This document shows positions 36,368 to 44,748 of a DNA stretch of 64,000 nucleotides, one piece after another. This stretch comes from Synergistaceae bacterium (lineage in GTDB: Bacteria; Synergistota; Synergistia; Synergistales; Aminobacteriaceae). The position numbers were made by a program, and so were the translations under genes. Under the pieces are notes generated by a model. It worked only from the letters and a program-made list of their open reading frames with translations, did no database searches and was not told where the DNA came from. How positions within the stretch are numbered: position 1 is the stretch's first letter; every line of letters starts with the position of its first letter. The stretch spans positions 37,194 to 101,193 of the forward strand of contig JAHDKT010000056.1 of NCBI GenBank assembly GCA_018436725.1, read 5' to 3'.

Positions 36368-37297
36368 TCAGTCCCTTTCCTCCCGAAAAAAGGGTAATCC
36401 GAGGGATGCCGGGGCTCCGAAAATGATGCCTTTTCCCTTCTTGATCGAGATGAAGAGCAGCACGGCGATGGTCATCAGATAGGGAAGCATCATCAGCACC
36501 GGGGTCGGGATGGTGGTTCCCGCCGTCTGGAGCCGAAGCTGGAAAGCTTCAACGCCGCCGAAGAGATAGGCGCCGAGGGCTGCCCGGGCAGGGTTCCAGA
36601 TGGCGAAGATGACCAGGGCCACGGCGATCCATCCCCGTCCCGCGGTCATCAGCTCCCCCCACATCTTTGTGTAGGCCACGGACATGTAGGCCCCCCCGAC
36701 TGCCACGATGCCCGCCCCTGCCAGGGTGTAGAAATAGCGGGTCTTCGTCACGGAAATGCCCATGGCGTCCGCTGCCCTGGGGTTGTCTCCCACTGCACGG
36801 AGATAGAGCCCCTGCCGTGTTGACGAGAAGAACCAGCAGAAAAGGACAACCAGCCCGTAGGAGCAGTAGGTCAGGGCGTCGTGGGAAAAGAACACGGGTC
36901 CGAGCACCGGTATGTCTGAGAGGAGGGGTACGCTGATCCGTGGAAGGCCTGGAATGGTGAATCCCACGAAAGTCCTTCCCAGCAGGGAGCTTGCGCCCGT
37001 TCCGAACATGGTGAGGGCGAGGCCGCTGACGACCTGGTTTCCCTTCAGCGAAACGCAGATGAAGGCGTGGACGAGGCCCATGAGGGCACCCACCAGAAAT
37101 GCCGCCGCCACCCCGAGCTCCGGGCTGCCCGTGGAATAAGCTACGGAAAACCCGGTGTACGCTCCCATGAGCATGATGCCTTCGAGGCCAAGGTTGAGGA
37201 TCCCGCCCTTTTCAGTGAGAATTTCCCCCAGGGTGGCGTAGAGAATGGGGGTTCCGCTCCTGACTGCGGCGGTGAGGATGGGGATGATCATTTCCAT
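36368..37297 (-). CDS. BMP-type (nucleoside) ABC transporter permease, second subunit
   Basis: A 309-residue permease of the BPD_transp_2 family with about nine hydrophobic segments. It begins IPILTAAVRSGTPILYATLGEILTEKGGILNLGLEGIM, the hallmark of the YufQ/NupQ-type subunit, and contains AVGDNPRAADAMGISV, the segment that contacts the ATPase. The start ATG 37297 overlaps the region immediately after the first permease gene (one base between). Homologues import purine nucleosides or nucleobases. Confidence 0.92.
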   Translation of the reverse strand: MEMIIPILTAAVRSGTPILYATLGEILTEKGGILNLGLEGIMLMGAYTGFSVAYSTGSPELGVAAAFLVGALMGLVHAFICVSLKGNQVVSGLALTMFGTGASSLLGRTFVGFTIPGLPRISVPLLSDIPVLGPVFFSHDALTYCSYGLVVLFCWFFSSTRQGLYLRAVGDNPRAADAMGISVTKTRYFYTLAGAGIVAVGGAYMSVAYTKMWGELMTAGRGWIAVALVIFAIWNPARAALGAYLFGGVEAFQLRLQTAGTTIPTPVLMMLPYLMTIAVLLFISIKKGKGIIFGAPASLGLPFFREERD

Positions 37298-37298
37298 G

Positions 37299-38384
37299 TT
37301 ATGCCCCCTCCTTCCGGGGAGTTTCCCTCGCCGGGATGAACCTCAGGGTATATTTCCGGAAGAATTCCCCGCCGAGGACGAAGAACAGGATCAATCCCTG
37401 GAGCACCATGACGCTTGAAAGCGGGAGACGCATGACGATCTGGAGCGTTTCGCCCCCCACGAGCAGGACGCCCATCAGGAAGGAGACGAAAATGATGGCG
37501 ATGGGATGGAGCCTGGCGAGCCAGGCGACGATGATGGCGGTGAAGCCGTACCCCCCCGAGAAGCCGTGCTGCAGCCTCCCCTGGAGCCCGGCGAGTTCGC
37601 ACATTCCCGCGATCCCTGCGATGGCGCCGGAAATGAACATGACGAGGACCACGTTCTTCAGATAGTTCATCCCTGCAAATCCGGCCGCCTTCGGGTTCTC
37701 GCCCATGACCCTGATTTCGTACCCCCAGCGGGTGAATTTCAGGACGATCCAGAAAAGAAGGGGAAGAAGAAGAGCAAGGAAAATGCCCCCGTGAATGCGG
37801 GTGCCCCAGAAGACGGGGAGCCTGGCTGAATCGGGAAAGGGAGGCGTCATGGGAAAGCCCAGGCTTGAGGGGTCTCTCCAGGGGCCGAAGACGAAGTAGT
37901 TGAGAAAGTTCATGGCAACGTAGTTGAGCATGAGTGTCGTGATGATCTCGTTCACATTCCATTTCGCCCTGAAATAGCCCGCTATGGCCGCCCAGGTTCC
38001 CCCGGCGGCGGCGGCGGCAAGGAACATGAGGAGAAGCATGACGATCCTGCTGTCGGAATAGAAGAAACGGACCATGGCCGTCGCCGCTATGGCACCCATG
38101 AAGATCTGGCCTTCGGCGCCGATGTTCCATATAAGCATGGTGAAGGAGAGCATAACGGCGATGCCCGCCATGATCAGCGGGATGGCCTTTACCACCGTTT
38201 CGCTGAGACCGTAGGTGTCTCCCAGGGCGGAGGTGATGATCGCCCGGTAGGCCTGGAGGGGGGAGACTCCCATGAAAAAAAGAAATACCCCTCCTGAAAA
38301 AAGGGCGGCGGCCAGGGAGAAAAAGGGAATGGCGACGGAGAGCTTCCAGGTCGAGGTCAGACGGGGCTCAATCTTGATTCTCAC
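37299..38384 (-). CDS. BMP-type (nucleoside) ABC transporter permease, first subunit
   Basis: A 361-residue permease of the YufP/NupP type with an N-terminal single helix (about 16-36) and about eight further segments. LIWNIGAEGQIFMGAIAATA, TTLMLNYVAMNFLNYFVFGPW and VMGENPKAAGFAGMNY are characteristic. I placed the start at GTG 38384, which overlaps the ATPase stop as GTGA; longer frames would run back into the ATPase gene. It works with the second permease and the double ATPase. Confidence 0.92.
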   Translation of the reverse strand: MRIKIEPRLTSTWKLSVAIPFFSLAAALFSGGVFLFFMGVSPLQAYRAIITSALGDTYGLSETVVKAIPLIMAGIAVMLSFTMLIWNIGAEGQIFMGAIAATAMVRFFYSDSRIVMLLLMFLAAAAAGGTWAAIAGYFRAKWNVNEIITTLMLNYVAMNFLNYFVFGPWRDPSSLGFPMTPPFPDSARLPVFWGTRIHGGIFLALLLPLLFWIVLKFTRWGYEIRVMGENPKAAGFAGMNYLKNVVLVMFISGAIAGIAGMCELAGLQGRLQHGFSGGYGFTAIIVAWLARLHPIAIIFVSFLMGVLLVGGETLQIVMRLPLSSVMVLQGLILFFVLGGEFFRKYTLRFIPARETPRKEGA

Positions 38385-39934
38385 AGGGATTTCCCCCCTT
38401 CCGCCCTTTCCAGTTCCGCCAGCGGAGTACCTGCCATCATCAGTCCGATGGTCTCCACCGGCACTGTTGAAGGATTGTCGAGAATACCCATGATCTCCCC
38501 CTTGCACATTACCGCCAGCCTGTCGCTCAGGGCGAGAAGTTCTTCTAGATCCTCCGACACGAGGAGGACCGCTCCTCCCCGTTCCCTGTGGGAGAGCAGC
38601 TGCTCCCTGACGAATTTTGTTGCGGCCACGTCGAGTCCCCAGGTGGGGTGCACTGCAAGCAGGGCGGCGGGAGAATCGCTCAGTTCCCTGCCGAGCATGA
38701 GCTTCTGCAGGTTCCCCCCCGAGAGGTTACGCACCGGGGTTTCCATGGAGGGGGTGCTCACGCTGAACCTTGAGACAAGCTCCCGGGCGAAGGCAAATAC
38801 TTCCTTCCAGTTCAGGAACAGTCCCCTGGAGACGGGGCGGTTCCAGTACCGCTTCAGGATGGAATTCTCGCTTACATTCATGTTGGGAACGAGTCCCGTC
38901 CCTTTCCTGTCGGCAGGGATATAGTGCACTCCCTGCCCGATAAAGTCCTTCGGGAGGGCGTTGGTCATCTCCCGGCCGTTGACGCTGATTGACCCCGATT
39001 CCACTTTTCTCAGCCCCACGAGGGTTTCGCACAGTTCCTGCTGTCCGTTTCCCGCCACTCCTGCTACGCCCAGAATCTCCCTTCCGCGCACCATGAAGGT
39101 CGCCCGGTTTACGGCAGGAAACCCCCTGTCGCCGAGGGCGCAGACGGAGGCGCACTCCAGTACGGGCTCTCCCGGTTCCAGGGGAGTCTTGGAAATGGTG
39201 TATACCATCTTTTGTCCCACCATCATCTCTGCGAGCTGCTCTTTGGACGTAGAGGCAGTCTCCACGGTGCCGACGAGCTTTCCCTTCCTGAGGATGGTCA
39301 CCCTCTGCGAAAGGCCCATGACCTCGTCCATTTTGTGGGAGATGAAGACCACGCCATGCCCCTCGGAGGTCATCTGCCGCACGGTTTCAAAGAGGTGCTC
39401 CGCCTCCTGGGGGGTGAGCACCGCCGTGGGCTCGTCCAGTATCAGGATGTTCGCCTGGCGGAAGAGCATCTGGAGAATGGCCACCCGCTGCTGTTCTCCG
39501 ATGGAGAGCTGCCAGATGCTGGCATCGGGGTCTACCCTGAGGCCGTATTTCGACGAGAGGGATGTGATTCTGTCCCGTATGTCGTTCTTCGGCAGAATGG
39601 AGGGAAGTCCGTCAAGGCCGAGGATCATGTTCTCCCATACCGTTTGGCCGGGAATGAGCATGAAGTGCTGGTGAACCATGCCGATTCCTGCTTTGCGGGC
39701 GTCTCCGGGAGAGGAAAAGGCAGTCTCGTTCCCGTCGATGAAAAGAGAGCCGCTGTCTGGACGGTACAGGCCGTAGAGAATATTCATGAGCGTGGATTTT
39801 CCCGCGCCGTTTTCTCCGAGAAGAGCGTGGACTTCTCCCGGCCGCACGTCGAAATCCACTTCGTGGTTTGCCGTTACACCGGCGAACCGCTTCGTTATCT
39901 TCTCCATGCGCACCAGCGGCCGGCATTGATTCAT
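38381..39934 (-). CDS. BMP-type (nucleoside) ABC transporter ATP-binding protein (double ABC cassette)
   Basis: A 517-residue protein of two fused ABC domains, as in YufO/NupO and sugar importers such as RbsA. The first domain has Walker A GENGAGKST, signature LSIGEQQRVAILQML and Walker B ILILDEPTAVLTP. The second has a degenerate Walker A (GVAGNGQQELCETL), signature LSGGNLQKLMLGREL and Walker B LLAVHPTWGLDVAA, in which the catalytic Glu position is not canonical. One active and one degenerate site is normal for this family. It lies downstream of bmpA past an attenuator hairpin. Confidence 0.94.
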   Translation of the reverse strand: MNQCRPLVRMEKITKRFAGVTANHEVDFDVRPGEVHALLGENGAGKSTLMNILYGLYRPDSGSLFIDGNETAFSSPGDARKAGIGMVHQHFMLIPGQTVWENMILGLDGLPSILPKNDIRDRITSLSSKYGLRVDPDASIWQLSIGEQQRVAILQMLFRQANILILDEPTAVLTPQEAEHLFETVRQMTSEGHGVVFISHKMDEVMGLSQRVTILRKGKLVGTVETASTSKEQLAEMMVGQKMVYTISKTPLEPGEPVLECASVCALGDRGFPAVNRATFMVRGREILGVAGVAGNGQQELCETLVGLRKVESGSISVNGREMTNALPKDFIGQGVHYIPADRKGTGLVPNMNVSENSILKRYWNRPVSRGLFLNWKEVFAFARELVSRFSVSTPSMETPVRNLSGGNLQKLMLGRELSDSPAALLAVHPTWGLDVAATKFVREQLLSHRERGGAVLLVSEDLEELLALSDRLAVMCKGEIMGILDNPSTVPVETIGLMMAGTPLAELERAEGGKSL

Positions 39935-39970
39935 TCCATTTCCCCCTTGTGTTCGGAATGGCGGAGGCCG

Positions 39971-39997
39971 AAAAAAAGGGCGCGGAAATTCGCGCCC
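39971..39997 (-). terminator. Attenuator hairpin between bmpA and the ATPase gene
   Basis: GGGCGCG pairs with CGCGCCC and, on the minus strand, is followed by seven T (39971-39977). It lies 38 bases after bmpA, so many transcripts should end there, giving more binding protein than transporter. Confidence 0.84.
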
Positions 39998-40035
39998 TCA
40001 AGAATCTCCCGACCATTATGATACAAAAGAACGGC

Positions 40036-41121
40036 CTATTTGGGTATATCTCCCTTTACGCCTTCCACGAACCAGTTCATGGAGAGCATTTCCGCATCGG
40101 TCATGGCTGTTCCGCCGGGAACCTTCACAGCCCCGGCCTGGTCCTTCACGGGACCGTGGAACACGTCCCAGCCTCCGGCGAGGATCTTCGCCTTCTCGTC
40201 TTCCACCAGTTTCTTCACGGAATCGGGAACATCCTTGCCGTAGGGGGCGAGGTCAACCATGCCTTCTTTGAGGCCGAGCCAGACCTGTTCAGACTTCCAC
40301 GTTCCCTCGACGACCTGCCGGATGGTGTCCCGGTAGACGATTCCCCAGTTCCAGATGGGAGCGGTGAGATGCTTCGTGGGGGCATAGTTGCTCATGTTGT
40401 TGTTGTATCCCACCACGTAGACTCCTGCCTCTTCGGCGGCCTGGGGTGCGGCTCCCGTGTCGGCGTGCATGCCGAGAACGTCCGCCCCGGCGTCAATGAG
40501 GGCCTTGGCGGCTTCCTTTTCCTTGCCGGGATCAAGCCACGAGAAAATCCAGATGACCCGGACTTCGGCTTTGGGGTTTGCTTTCCGGACGCCGAGGGTG
40601 AAGGCGTTGATGCCGCGGATGACTTCGGGGATGGGATATGCGCCCACGTAGCCGATGACGTTCTTCTTTGTCATGCTTCCCGCCACGAGGCCTGAGAGGT
40701 ACCGCGCCTGGTACATTCTTCCGAAGTACGTTCCCACGTTCTCCGCCACCTTGTATCCCGAGCAGTGCATGAAGATGGTCTCGGGGTACTTCTTGGCCAC
40801 TTCGAGGACGAAATCCATGTGGCCGAAAGAATTGGCGAAGACGACCTTCGATCCGTTCCGGACGAGAGTTTCCATGACTCTCGAGGCATCGGGGCCTTCA
40901 GGAACGGACTCGACGTAGGCGGATTTCAGCCCGGGGAACGCCTCTTCCATGAAAAGCCTTCCCTTGTCGTGCATGAAGGTGTATCCGCCGTCGCCGATGG
41001 GGCCTATGTAGATGAAACCGGGATTGATCTTTTCCACCGGGACCGGCGGAAAGGCGGCGAATGCCGCGCTGCAGAAAATGAAACCGACCGCGAGAGCGAG
41101 AAGCACAGAAAATCTCTTCAC
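40036..41121 (-). CDS. bmpA: BMP family ABC transporter substrate-binding protein
   Basis: A 361-residue BMP/Med-type binding protein with an N-terminal signal peptide (MKRFSVLLALAVGFIFCSA, likely cleaved at AFA-AF). A proper lipobox is not evident, unlike most Gram-positive members, which fits a periplasmic protein in a diderm. Family pieces: GFIYIGPIGDGGYTFMHDKG, GSKVVFANSFGHMDFV and GYVGAYPIPEVIRGINAFTLG. Members bind purine nucleosides. It is the first gene of the importer operon and divergent from gpt, a purine salvage enzyme. TATAAT on the minus strand (41165-41170 region) is a possible -10. Confidence 0.92.
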   Translation of the reverse strand: MKRFSVLLALAVGFIFCSAAFAAFPPVPVEKINPGFIYIGPIGDGGYTFMHDKGRLFMEEAFPGLKSAYVESVPEGPDASRVMETLVRNGSKVVFANSFGHMDFVLEVAKKYPETIFMHCSGYKVAENVGTYFGRMYQARYLSGLVAGSMTKKNVIGYVGAYPIPEVIRGINAFTLGVRKANPKAEVRVIWIFSWLDPGKEKEAAKALIDAGADVLGMHADTGAAPQAAEEAGVYVVGYNNNMSNYAPTKHLTAPIWNWGIVYRDTIRQVVEGTWKSEQVWLGLKEGMVDLAPYGKDVPDSVKKLVEDEKAKILAGGWDVFHGPVKDQAGAVKVPGGTAMTDAEMLSMNWFVEGVKGDIPK

Positions 41122-41342
41122 GTTTTCTACCTCCCTGAAAAAATGTGGGTCCTCTTCCCGGGGTTATTATACATTGCCGGTCCGGATTTAGGAATCAGGG
41201 CCACCGAACCGGCAATGAGCCCAAAAGCCGGCCCTTCGCCGGAAGTTCCGATGAGCCGGCGCAGACGGTTGATCCCTGTTCTCCTCGATTTTTCTCTGGC
41301 ATGCTACAATGATAACTCCTAATTTTTCGGCGACGAGGAGGA

Positions 41343-41828
41343 ATGTTCGGCGTGTCCAGCGAACGGTACCACAAGACATACCCCATTTCGTGGGAGCAGA
41401 TCCACAGGGACTGCAAGGCCCTTGCCTGGCGGCTGGTGGGGGTGGCCAAATGGGAGCGGATCATCGGCATCGCCCGGGGAGGCCTTGTCCCCGCGGCCAT
41501 TATTGCCAGGGAGCTGAATATCCGGCTGGTGGACACCGTGTGCGTGTCCAGCTACACTCTGCGGACCCAGGGAGATATTTCCATCCTGAAGGAGATCGAG
41601 GGTGACGGAGAAGGGTGGCTTATCATCGACGACCTGGTGGACACGGGGAAAACGGCCAGGGTCGTCCGGGAAATGCTTCCGAAGGCTCATTTCGCCGCCG
41701 TCTACGCGAAGCCCGAGGGAAGGGCCTTCGTGGATACCTTTATCACCGAGGTCAGCCAGGACACGTGGATCCTCTTCCCGTGGGACGCCGAAACCTCCTA
41801 CGCGAAACCCATAGCTGAACAGCAGTGA
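41343..41828 (+). CDS. gpt: Xanthine-guanine phosphoribosyltransferase
   Basis: A 161-residue purine phosphoribosyltransferase close in layout to E. coli Gpt. It has [27 protein letters not shown] and the PRPP-binding loop [20 protein letters not shown], then [18 protein letters not shown] and [10 protein letters not shown]. It converts guanine, xanthine or hypoxanthine and PRPP to nucleotides. ATG 41343 has GAGGAGG 4-5 bases upstream. An extended -10 (TGCTACAAT, 41302-41310) precedes it. It is divergent from the BMP nucleoside importer, forming a likely purine uptake and salvage unit. Confidence 0.94.
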   Translation: MFGVSSERYHKTYPISWEQIHRDCKALAWRLVGVAKWERIIGIARGGLVPAAIIARELNIRLVDTVCVSSYTLRTQGDISILKEIEGDGEGWLIIDDLVDTGKTARVVREMLPKAHFAAVYAKPEGRAFVDTFITEVSQDTWILFPWDAETSYAKPIAEQQ

Positions 41829-41838
41829 GAAAACGAAA

Positions 41839-41872
41839 GGCCGGGGGGAAATGCGGCATCCCCCCGGCCTTC
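41839..41872 (+). terminator. Terminator after gpt
   Basis: GGCCGGGGGG pairs with CCCCCCGGCC around a 10-12-base loop, followed by TTCTTTC. It also lies just before the end of the minus-strand YjfB-like gene and may serve both. Confidence 0.8.
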
Positions 41873-41892
41873 TTTCATTAATGTCTTCCTTC

Positions 41893-42054
41893 TCAGGCGA
41901 GAAGGTCGATGTTCTGTCCGACGCCCATGCTCTGCATCATCTGGGAAAGCATGTCCTTCTGAAGGTCAGTCACCTGTTTCAATACAGAGTACTGAACGGC
42001 AAGCTGCACATCCTGCGATGCAGAACCCCGGGACGCAGCGGAAATTCCTTCCAT
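41893..42054 (-). CDS. YjfB-family putative motility protein, 53 residues
   Basis: A small gene beginning MEGISAASRGSASQDVQLAV, continuing QYSVLKQVTDLQKDMLSQMM and ending QSMGVGQNIDLLA. The pattern (short N-terminus with M and I, a central helix QxxVxxxVLKxxxDxQ, C-terminal GxNIDxxA) matches the small YjfB family, annotated as putative motility proteins. Its ATG at 42054 has GGGAGGTG about 8 bases upstream, and TATAAT lies at 42086-42091 on the minus strand. The exact role is unknown; it has no membrane segment. It stands alone, convergent with gpt. Confidence 0.78.
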   Translation of the reverse strand: MEGISAASRGSASQDVQLAVQYSVLKQVTDLQKDMLSQMMQSMGVGQNIDLLA

Positions 42055-42171
42055 GTGATCCCACCTCCCGCTTTTCTTTCGCCTGATTATACCACAGCGG
42101 AGTGCCCGGCGAAAAAAAAGAGGGTATAATCAATCCGCATCCATATTACTATACCGGAAGGCGGGGTCCCT

Positions 42172-42636
42172 GTGCATTATTTCAACTACGCGTTTTTCCT
42201 TCTTATCTGGGGGTGGGTCCTTTCCGGGGGGTATGTCCGCTACATCGTTCCCCTCATAGGGTCTGTCTTCTCCACCCTCGAATCCATGGAAGGAAGCGGC
42301 CAGTCCGGTCCCAGGGCTCTCGCCTTTCTGGTGAAAATCATCCTTACCGTTGCCCAGACCTATGTACTCGGCATCTGGTCGGCCTACTGCGTGCTCCGCA
42401 CCATGGTCTTTCTCCAGGAACCCGGCACGAACGGCTGGCTGTATTACATTTCCGCCTTCCTCATCTGTGAAGGCGTTCTCGGGATCGTGGCGAAACGGGA
42501 GCCCTACAGAGGGCTCCTTTCCATAATGCATTCGGCCATGGCCATGGGGTTTTTCGTTGTCTTCGCGCTGAATCCCTATTTTCTCGCTTCGGTTTACCCC
42601 TGGCTTCCGCCGCTGATGAAGTTCCCCATCGGCTGA
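42172..42636 (+). CDS. Small integral membrane protein of unknown function
   Basis: A 154-residue protein with four or five hydrophobic segments: about 5-30 (FFLLIWGWVLSGGYVRYIVP), 48-72, 85-105 and 118-140. I do not recognise the family. The start is read as GTG 42172, preceded by GGCGGGG; TATAAT at 42125-42130 may be its -10. Its neighbours are a YjfB-like gene (divergent) and a cupin gene (convergent). Codon pattern and overlap-free placement support a real gene. Confidence 0.65.
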   Translation: MHYFNYAFFLLIWGWVLSGGYVRYIVPLIGSVFSTLESMEGSGQSGPRALAFLVKIILTVAQTYVLGIWSAYCVLRTMVFLQEPGTNGWLYYISAFLICEGVLGIVAKREPYRGLLSIMHSAMAMGFFVVFALNPYFLASVYPWLPPLMKFPIG

Positions 42637-42651
42637 ACCCCGGGCGGCGGA

Positions 42652-43053
42652 TCAGGCTTTCGGTTTGCCTGCCGGATCTCCCTCGGGTGGAACGATACAC
42701 ACGAATTCGAGAGGACCTTCGCCCGTGTTGGTGAAATTGTGCTCCACTCCCGGCGGGACATGGGCCCAGCAGCCGCCCTCGAGCCGGTAGACGTCGCCGT
42801 CGATCTTTGCCTCGCAGGTTCCTCCCATGATCAGGATGTAATGAGGCCAGTCGTGGGCGTGGAAGGGGGTCTGAGCCCCCTTTTCCACGGTGAAATAACG
42901 GGCGACATAATCGTCCCAGAATTTTCCCGGGGCGAAAACGATCCTCCGCTCGATTCCGGCCGGCTGGACGGCATCGTCGGCCCTGGGGATATCTCTCAGC
43001 TTTCCGGCGTTGCATTTGGAACACGTCATGAAATTCACGCTCCCTGGGTACAT
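42652..43053 (-). CDS. Small cupin-domain protein
   Basis: A 133-residue single cupin. Motif 1 reads GAQTPFHAHDWPHYILIMGG: the two HxH histidines and a third His are kept, but the usual Glu of HxHxxxxE is replaced. Motif 2, GGCWAHVPPGVEHNFTN, matches G(X)5PxG(X)2H(X)3N. An N-terminal TCSKCNAGKL could bind metal. Start ATG 43053 has GGGAAG upstream; ATG 43029 with AGGGAG nine bases before it is an equally possible start. Function unknown; small cupins often bind metal and act as isomerases, dioxygenases or sensors. It is divergent from the second TRAP operon. Confidence 0.82.
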   Translation of the reverse strand: MYPGSVNFMTCSKCNAGKLRDIPRADDAVQPAGIERRIVFAPGKFWDDYVARYFTVEKGAQTPFHAHDWPHYILIMGGTCEAKIDGDVYRLEGGCWAHVPPGVEHNFTNTGEGPLEFVCIVPPEGDPAGKPKA

Positions 43054-43163
43054 TGGATTTCTTCCCTTCTCCCGGTCGGGAAAGGAAGCAAGCAGAATGG
43101 TACCATCGGGGGGTGTCCCTGTCCAGAACGACAGGCGGCAGAGGAGCCGGGAGAAACAAAAAC

Positions 43164-43191
43164 TTGCAATTCTCACCCCATTGTCTATAAT
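43164..43191 (+). promoter_or_regulatory. Promoter of the second TRAP operon
   Basis: TTGCAA (43164-43169) and TATAAT (43186-43191) with a 16-base spacer, 61 bases before the dctP start codon. Confidence 0.72.
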
Positions 43192-43252
43192 GCTTTATCA
43201 CAATGGAACGTCAGTTTCATATATTCTGCATCAGGAATGGGAGGAAAGAAGC

Positions 43253-44224
43253 ATGAAGAAAATCGCAGCGGTTTTATCGGTAGTTTTTCTTTTCCTGGTT
43301 CTTGCGGCATCGTCCGCACCGGCCTCCGACATCAAGCTGGCCCACGTGGTGAACGAAAACGACGCCTTCCACGTATGTGCCCTCAAATTCAAGGAACTCG
43401 TGGAGGGCGGGAGCAAGGGTGAACTGACGGTCACCATCTACCCCAACGCGAAGCTCGGCGACGAAAGGAACCTTCTCGAGAGCATGCGCATGGGCGTGGT
43501 GGACTCGGCGATCATCACCGGCGGCCCCATCATCAACTTCATGCCCAAGTTCGGCGTGTTCGACCTTCCCTTCCTTTTCACAACCCCGGAGCAGGCCTAC
43601 AAAGTTCTGGACGGGGAAATCGGCAGGGGCATGCTTGCCGACATGGACGCCCTCGGCTGGAAGGGTCTCGCATACGGCGAGAGGGGATTCCGCAACCTGA
43701 CGAACAGCAAAAAACCCGTAACTGTCCCTGACGACATGAAGGGGCTGAAGATCCGGCTCATGCAGAACCCCGTCTATGTGGACTCCTTCAAGGCCCTCGG
43801 GGCGAATGCCGTTCCCATGGCCTGGACCGAAGCCCTCACCGCCCTCCAGCAGGGGACCATCGACGGCCAGGAGAACCCCCTCAACGTCATCGTATCCTTC
43901 AACCTTTTCGAGTCCCAGAAGCACCTTGCCCTGACGCGGCATGCCTATGCCCCCAACGTGATCATGATGAGCAAGAGAACATGGGACAAGCTTTCTCCCG
44001 AGCACCAGAAGCTCGTCCAGGAATCCGCCCAGGCTGCAGCGGAGCATAACAGGGCCTATGACAACGAAAAGGAAGCCGAGTGGCTCCAGTTCCTGAAGGA
44101 CAAGGGCATGGAAGTCACCGAACCTGACCTCTCCCTGTTCAGGGAAGCGGTCAGGCCCGTGTACGAAAAATACGAAGAGCAGTTCGGCAAAGAGCTTGTC
44201 GAGGCTATCCTTGCCGTGAAGTAG
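43253..44224 (+). CDS. dctP: TRAP transporter substrate-binding protein DctP (second TRAP system)
   Basis: A 323-residue periplasmic binding protein with signal peptide MKKIAAVLSVVFLFLVLAAS (cleaved near APA-SD). It shows IKLAHVVNENDAFHVCALKFKE, LTVTIYPNAKLGDERNLLE, the conserved arginine region LKIRLMQNPVYVDSFKALGA and TALQQGTIDGQENPLNVI, all typical of the DctP/TAXI-independent family. ATG 43253 follows GGGAGGAAAG. A consensus promoter lies upstream. The ligand may be an organic or sugar acid, since a dehydratase gene ends the operon; that is an inference. Confidence 0.94.
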   Translation: MKKIAAVLSVVFLFLVLAASSAPASDIKLAHVVNENDAFHVCALKFKELVEGGSKGELTVTIYPNAKLGDERNLLESMRMGVVDSAIITGGPIINFMPKFGVFDLPFLFTTPEQAYKVLDGEIGRGMLADMDALGWKGLAYGERGFRNLTNSKKPVTVPDDMKGLKIRLMQNPVYVDSFKALGANAVPMAWTEALTALQQGTIDGQENPLNVIVSFNLFESQKHLALTRHAYAPNVIMMSKRTWDKLSPEHQKLVQESAQAAAEHNRAYDNEKEAEWLQFLKDKGMEVTEPDLSLFREAVRPVYEKYEEQFGKELVEAILAVK

Positions 44225-44236
44225 GCACCGGCAGGA

Positions 44237-44746
44237 ATGGAACGGAATAGGAGCGAAGCAAGAGGCGAGACGAAGCGCTCGCCTCTTCTCCAATTAAGCG
44301 ATGCAGTGAATACGGTCAGCGAGGTCGTCCTTTTCGGAATGATTCTTGCCATGATTGCCGTGACTACCCTCCAGATAGTCTGCCGCATCTTTTTCGATGC
44401 CCTTATCTGGTCGGAAGAGCTCACCACCTACCTTCTCGTCGCGTCATCCCTTCTGGGCGCCGCGGTGGGATTCAAAAGAGGATCCCACATCGCCGTTACC
44501 TTTCTCGTGAATAAGCTCCCTGAAGCTCCCAGAAAAGCCGTCTCTGTATTTGTCCAGGGCCTCGGCGTGTTTTTCTTTGCCGTGGTGGCCTATTACGGGG
44601 CGGATCTCATGAAAAGCGAGGCCATGCAGACCACGCCGGCCATGGGAATATCAATGACGTGGATTTACGTCATGTACCCCGTGATCGGGGGCATCATTCT
44701 GCTTCATCTTCTCGCCGGGTTCGGCGACATCCTGGGGAGGCGCTGA
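44237..44746 (+). CDS. dctQ: TRAP transporter small permease DctQ (second TRAP system)
   Basis: A 169-residue membrane protein with four hydrophobic segments. The family region reads QIVCRIFFDALIWSEELTTY, then SSLLGAAVGFKRGSHIAVTF. It starts 12 bases after dctP and ends two bases before dctM. Confidence 0.91.
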   Translation: MERNRSEARGETKRSPLLQLSDAVNTVSEVVLFGMILAMIAVTTLQIVCRIFFDALIWSEELTTYLLVASSLLGAAVGFKRGSHIAVTFLVNKLPEAPRKAVSVFVQGLGVFFFAVVAYYGADLMKSEAMQTTPAMGISMTWIYVMYPVIGGIILLHLLAGFGDILGRR

Positions 44747-44748
44747 CC

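Noticed and set aside
41122..41342. Possible purine riboswitch upstream of bmpA or gpt
   Set aside because: The conserved core (TATA...CCTACCGG-type loops) is not present on either strand.
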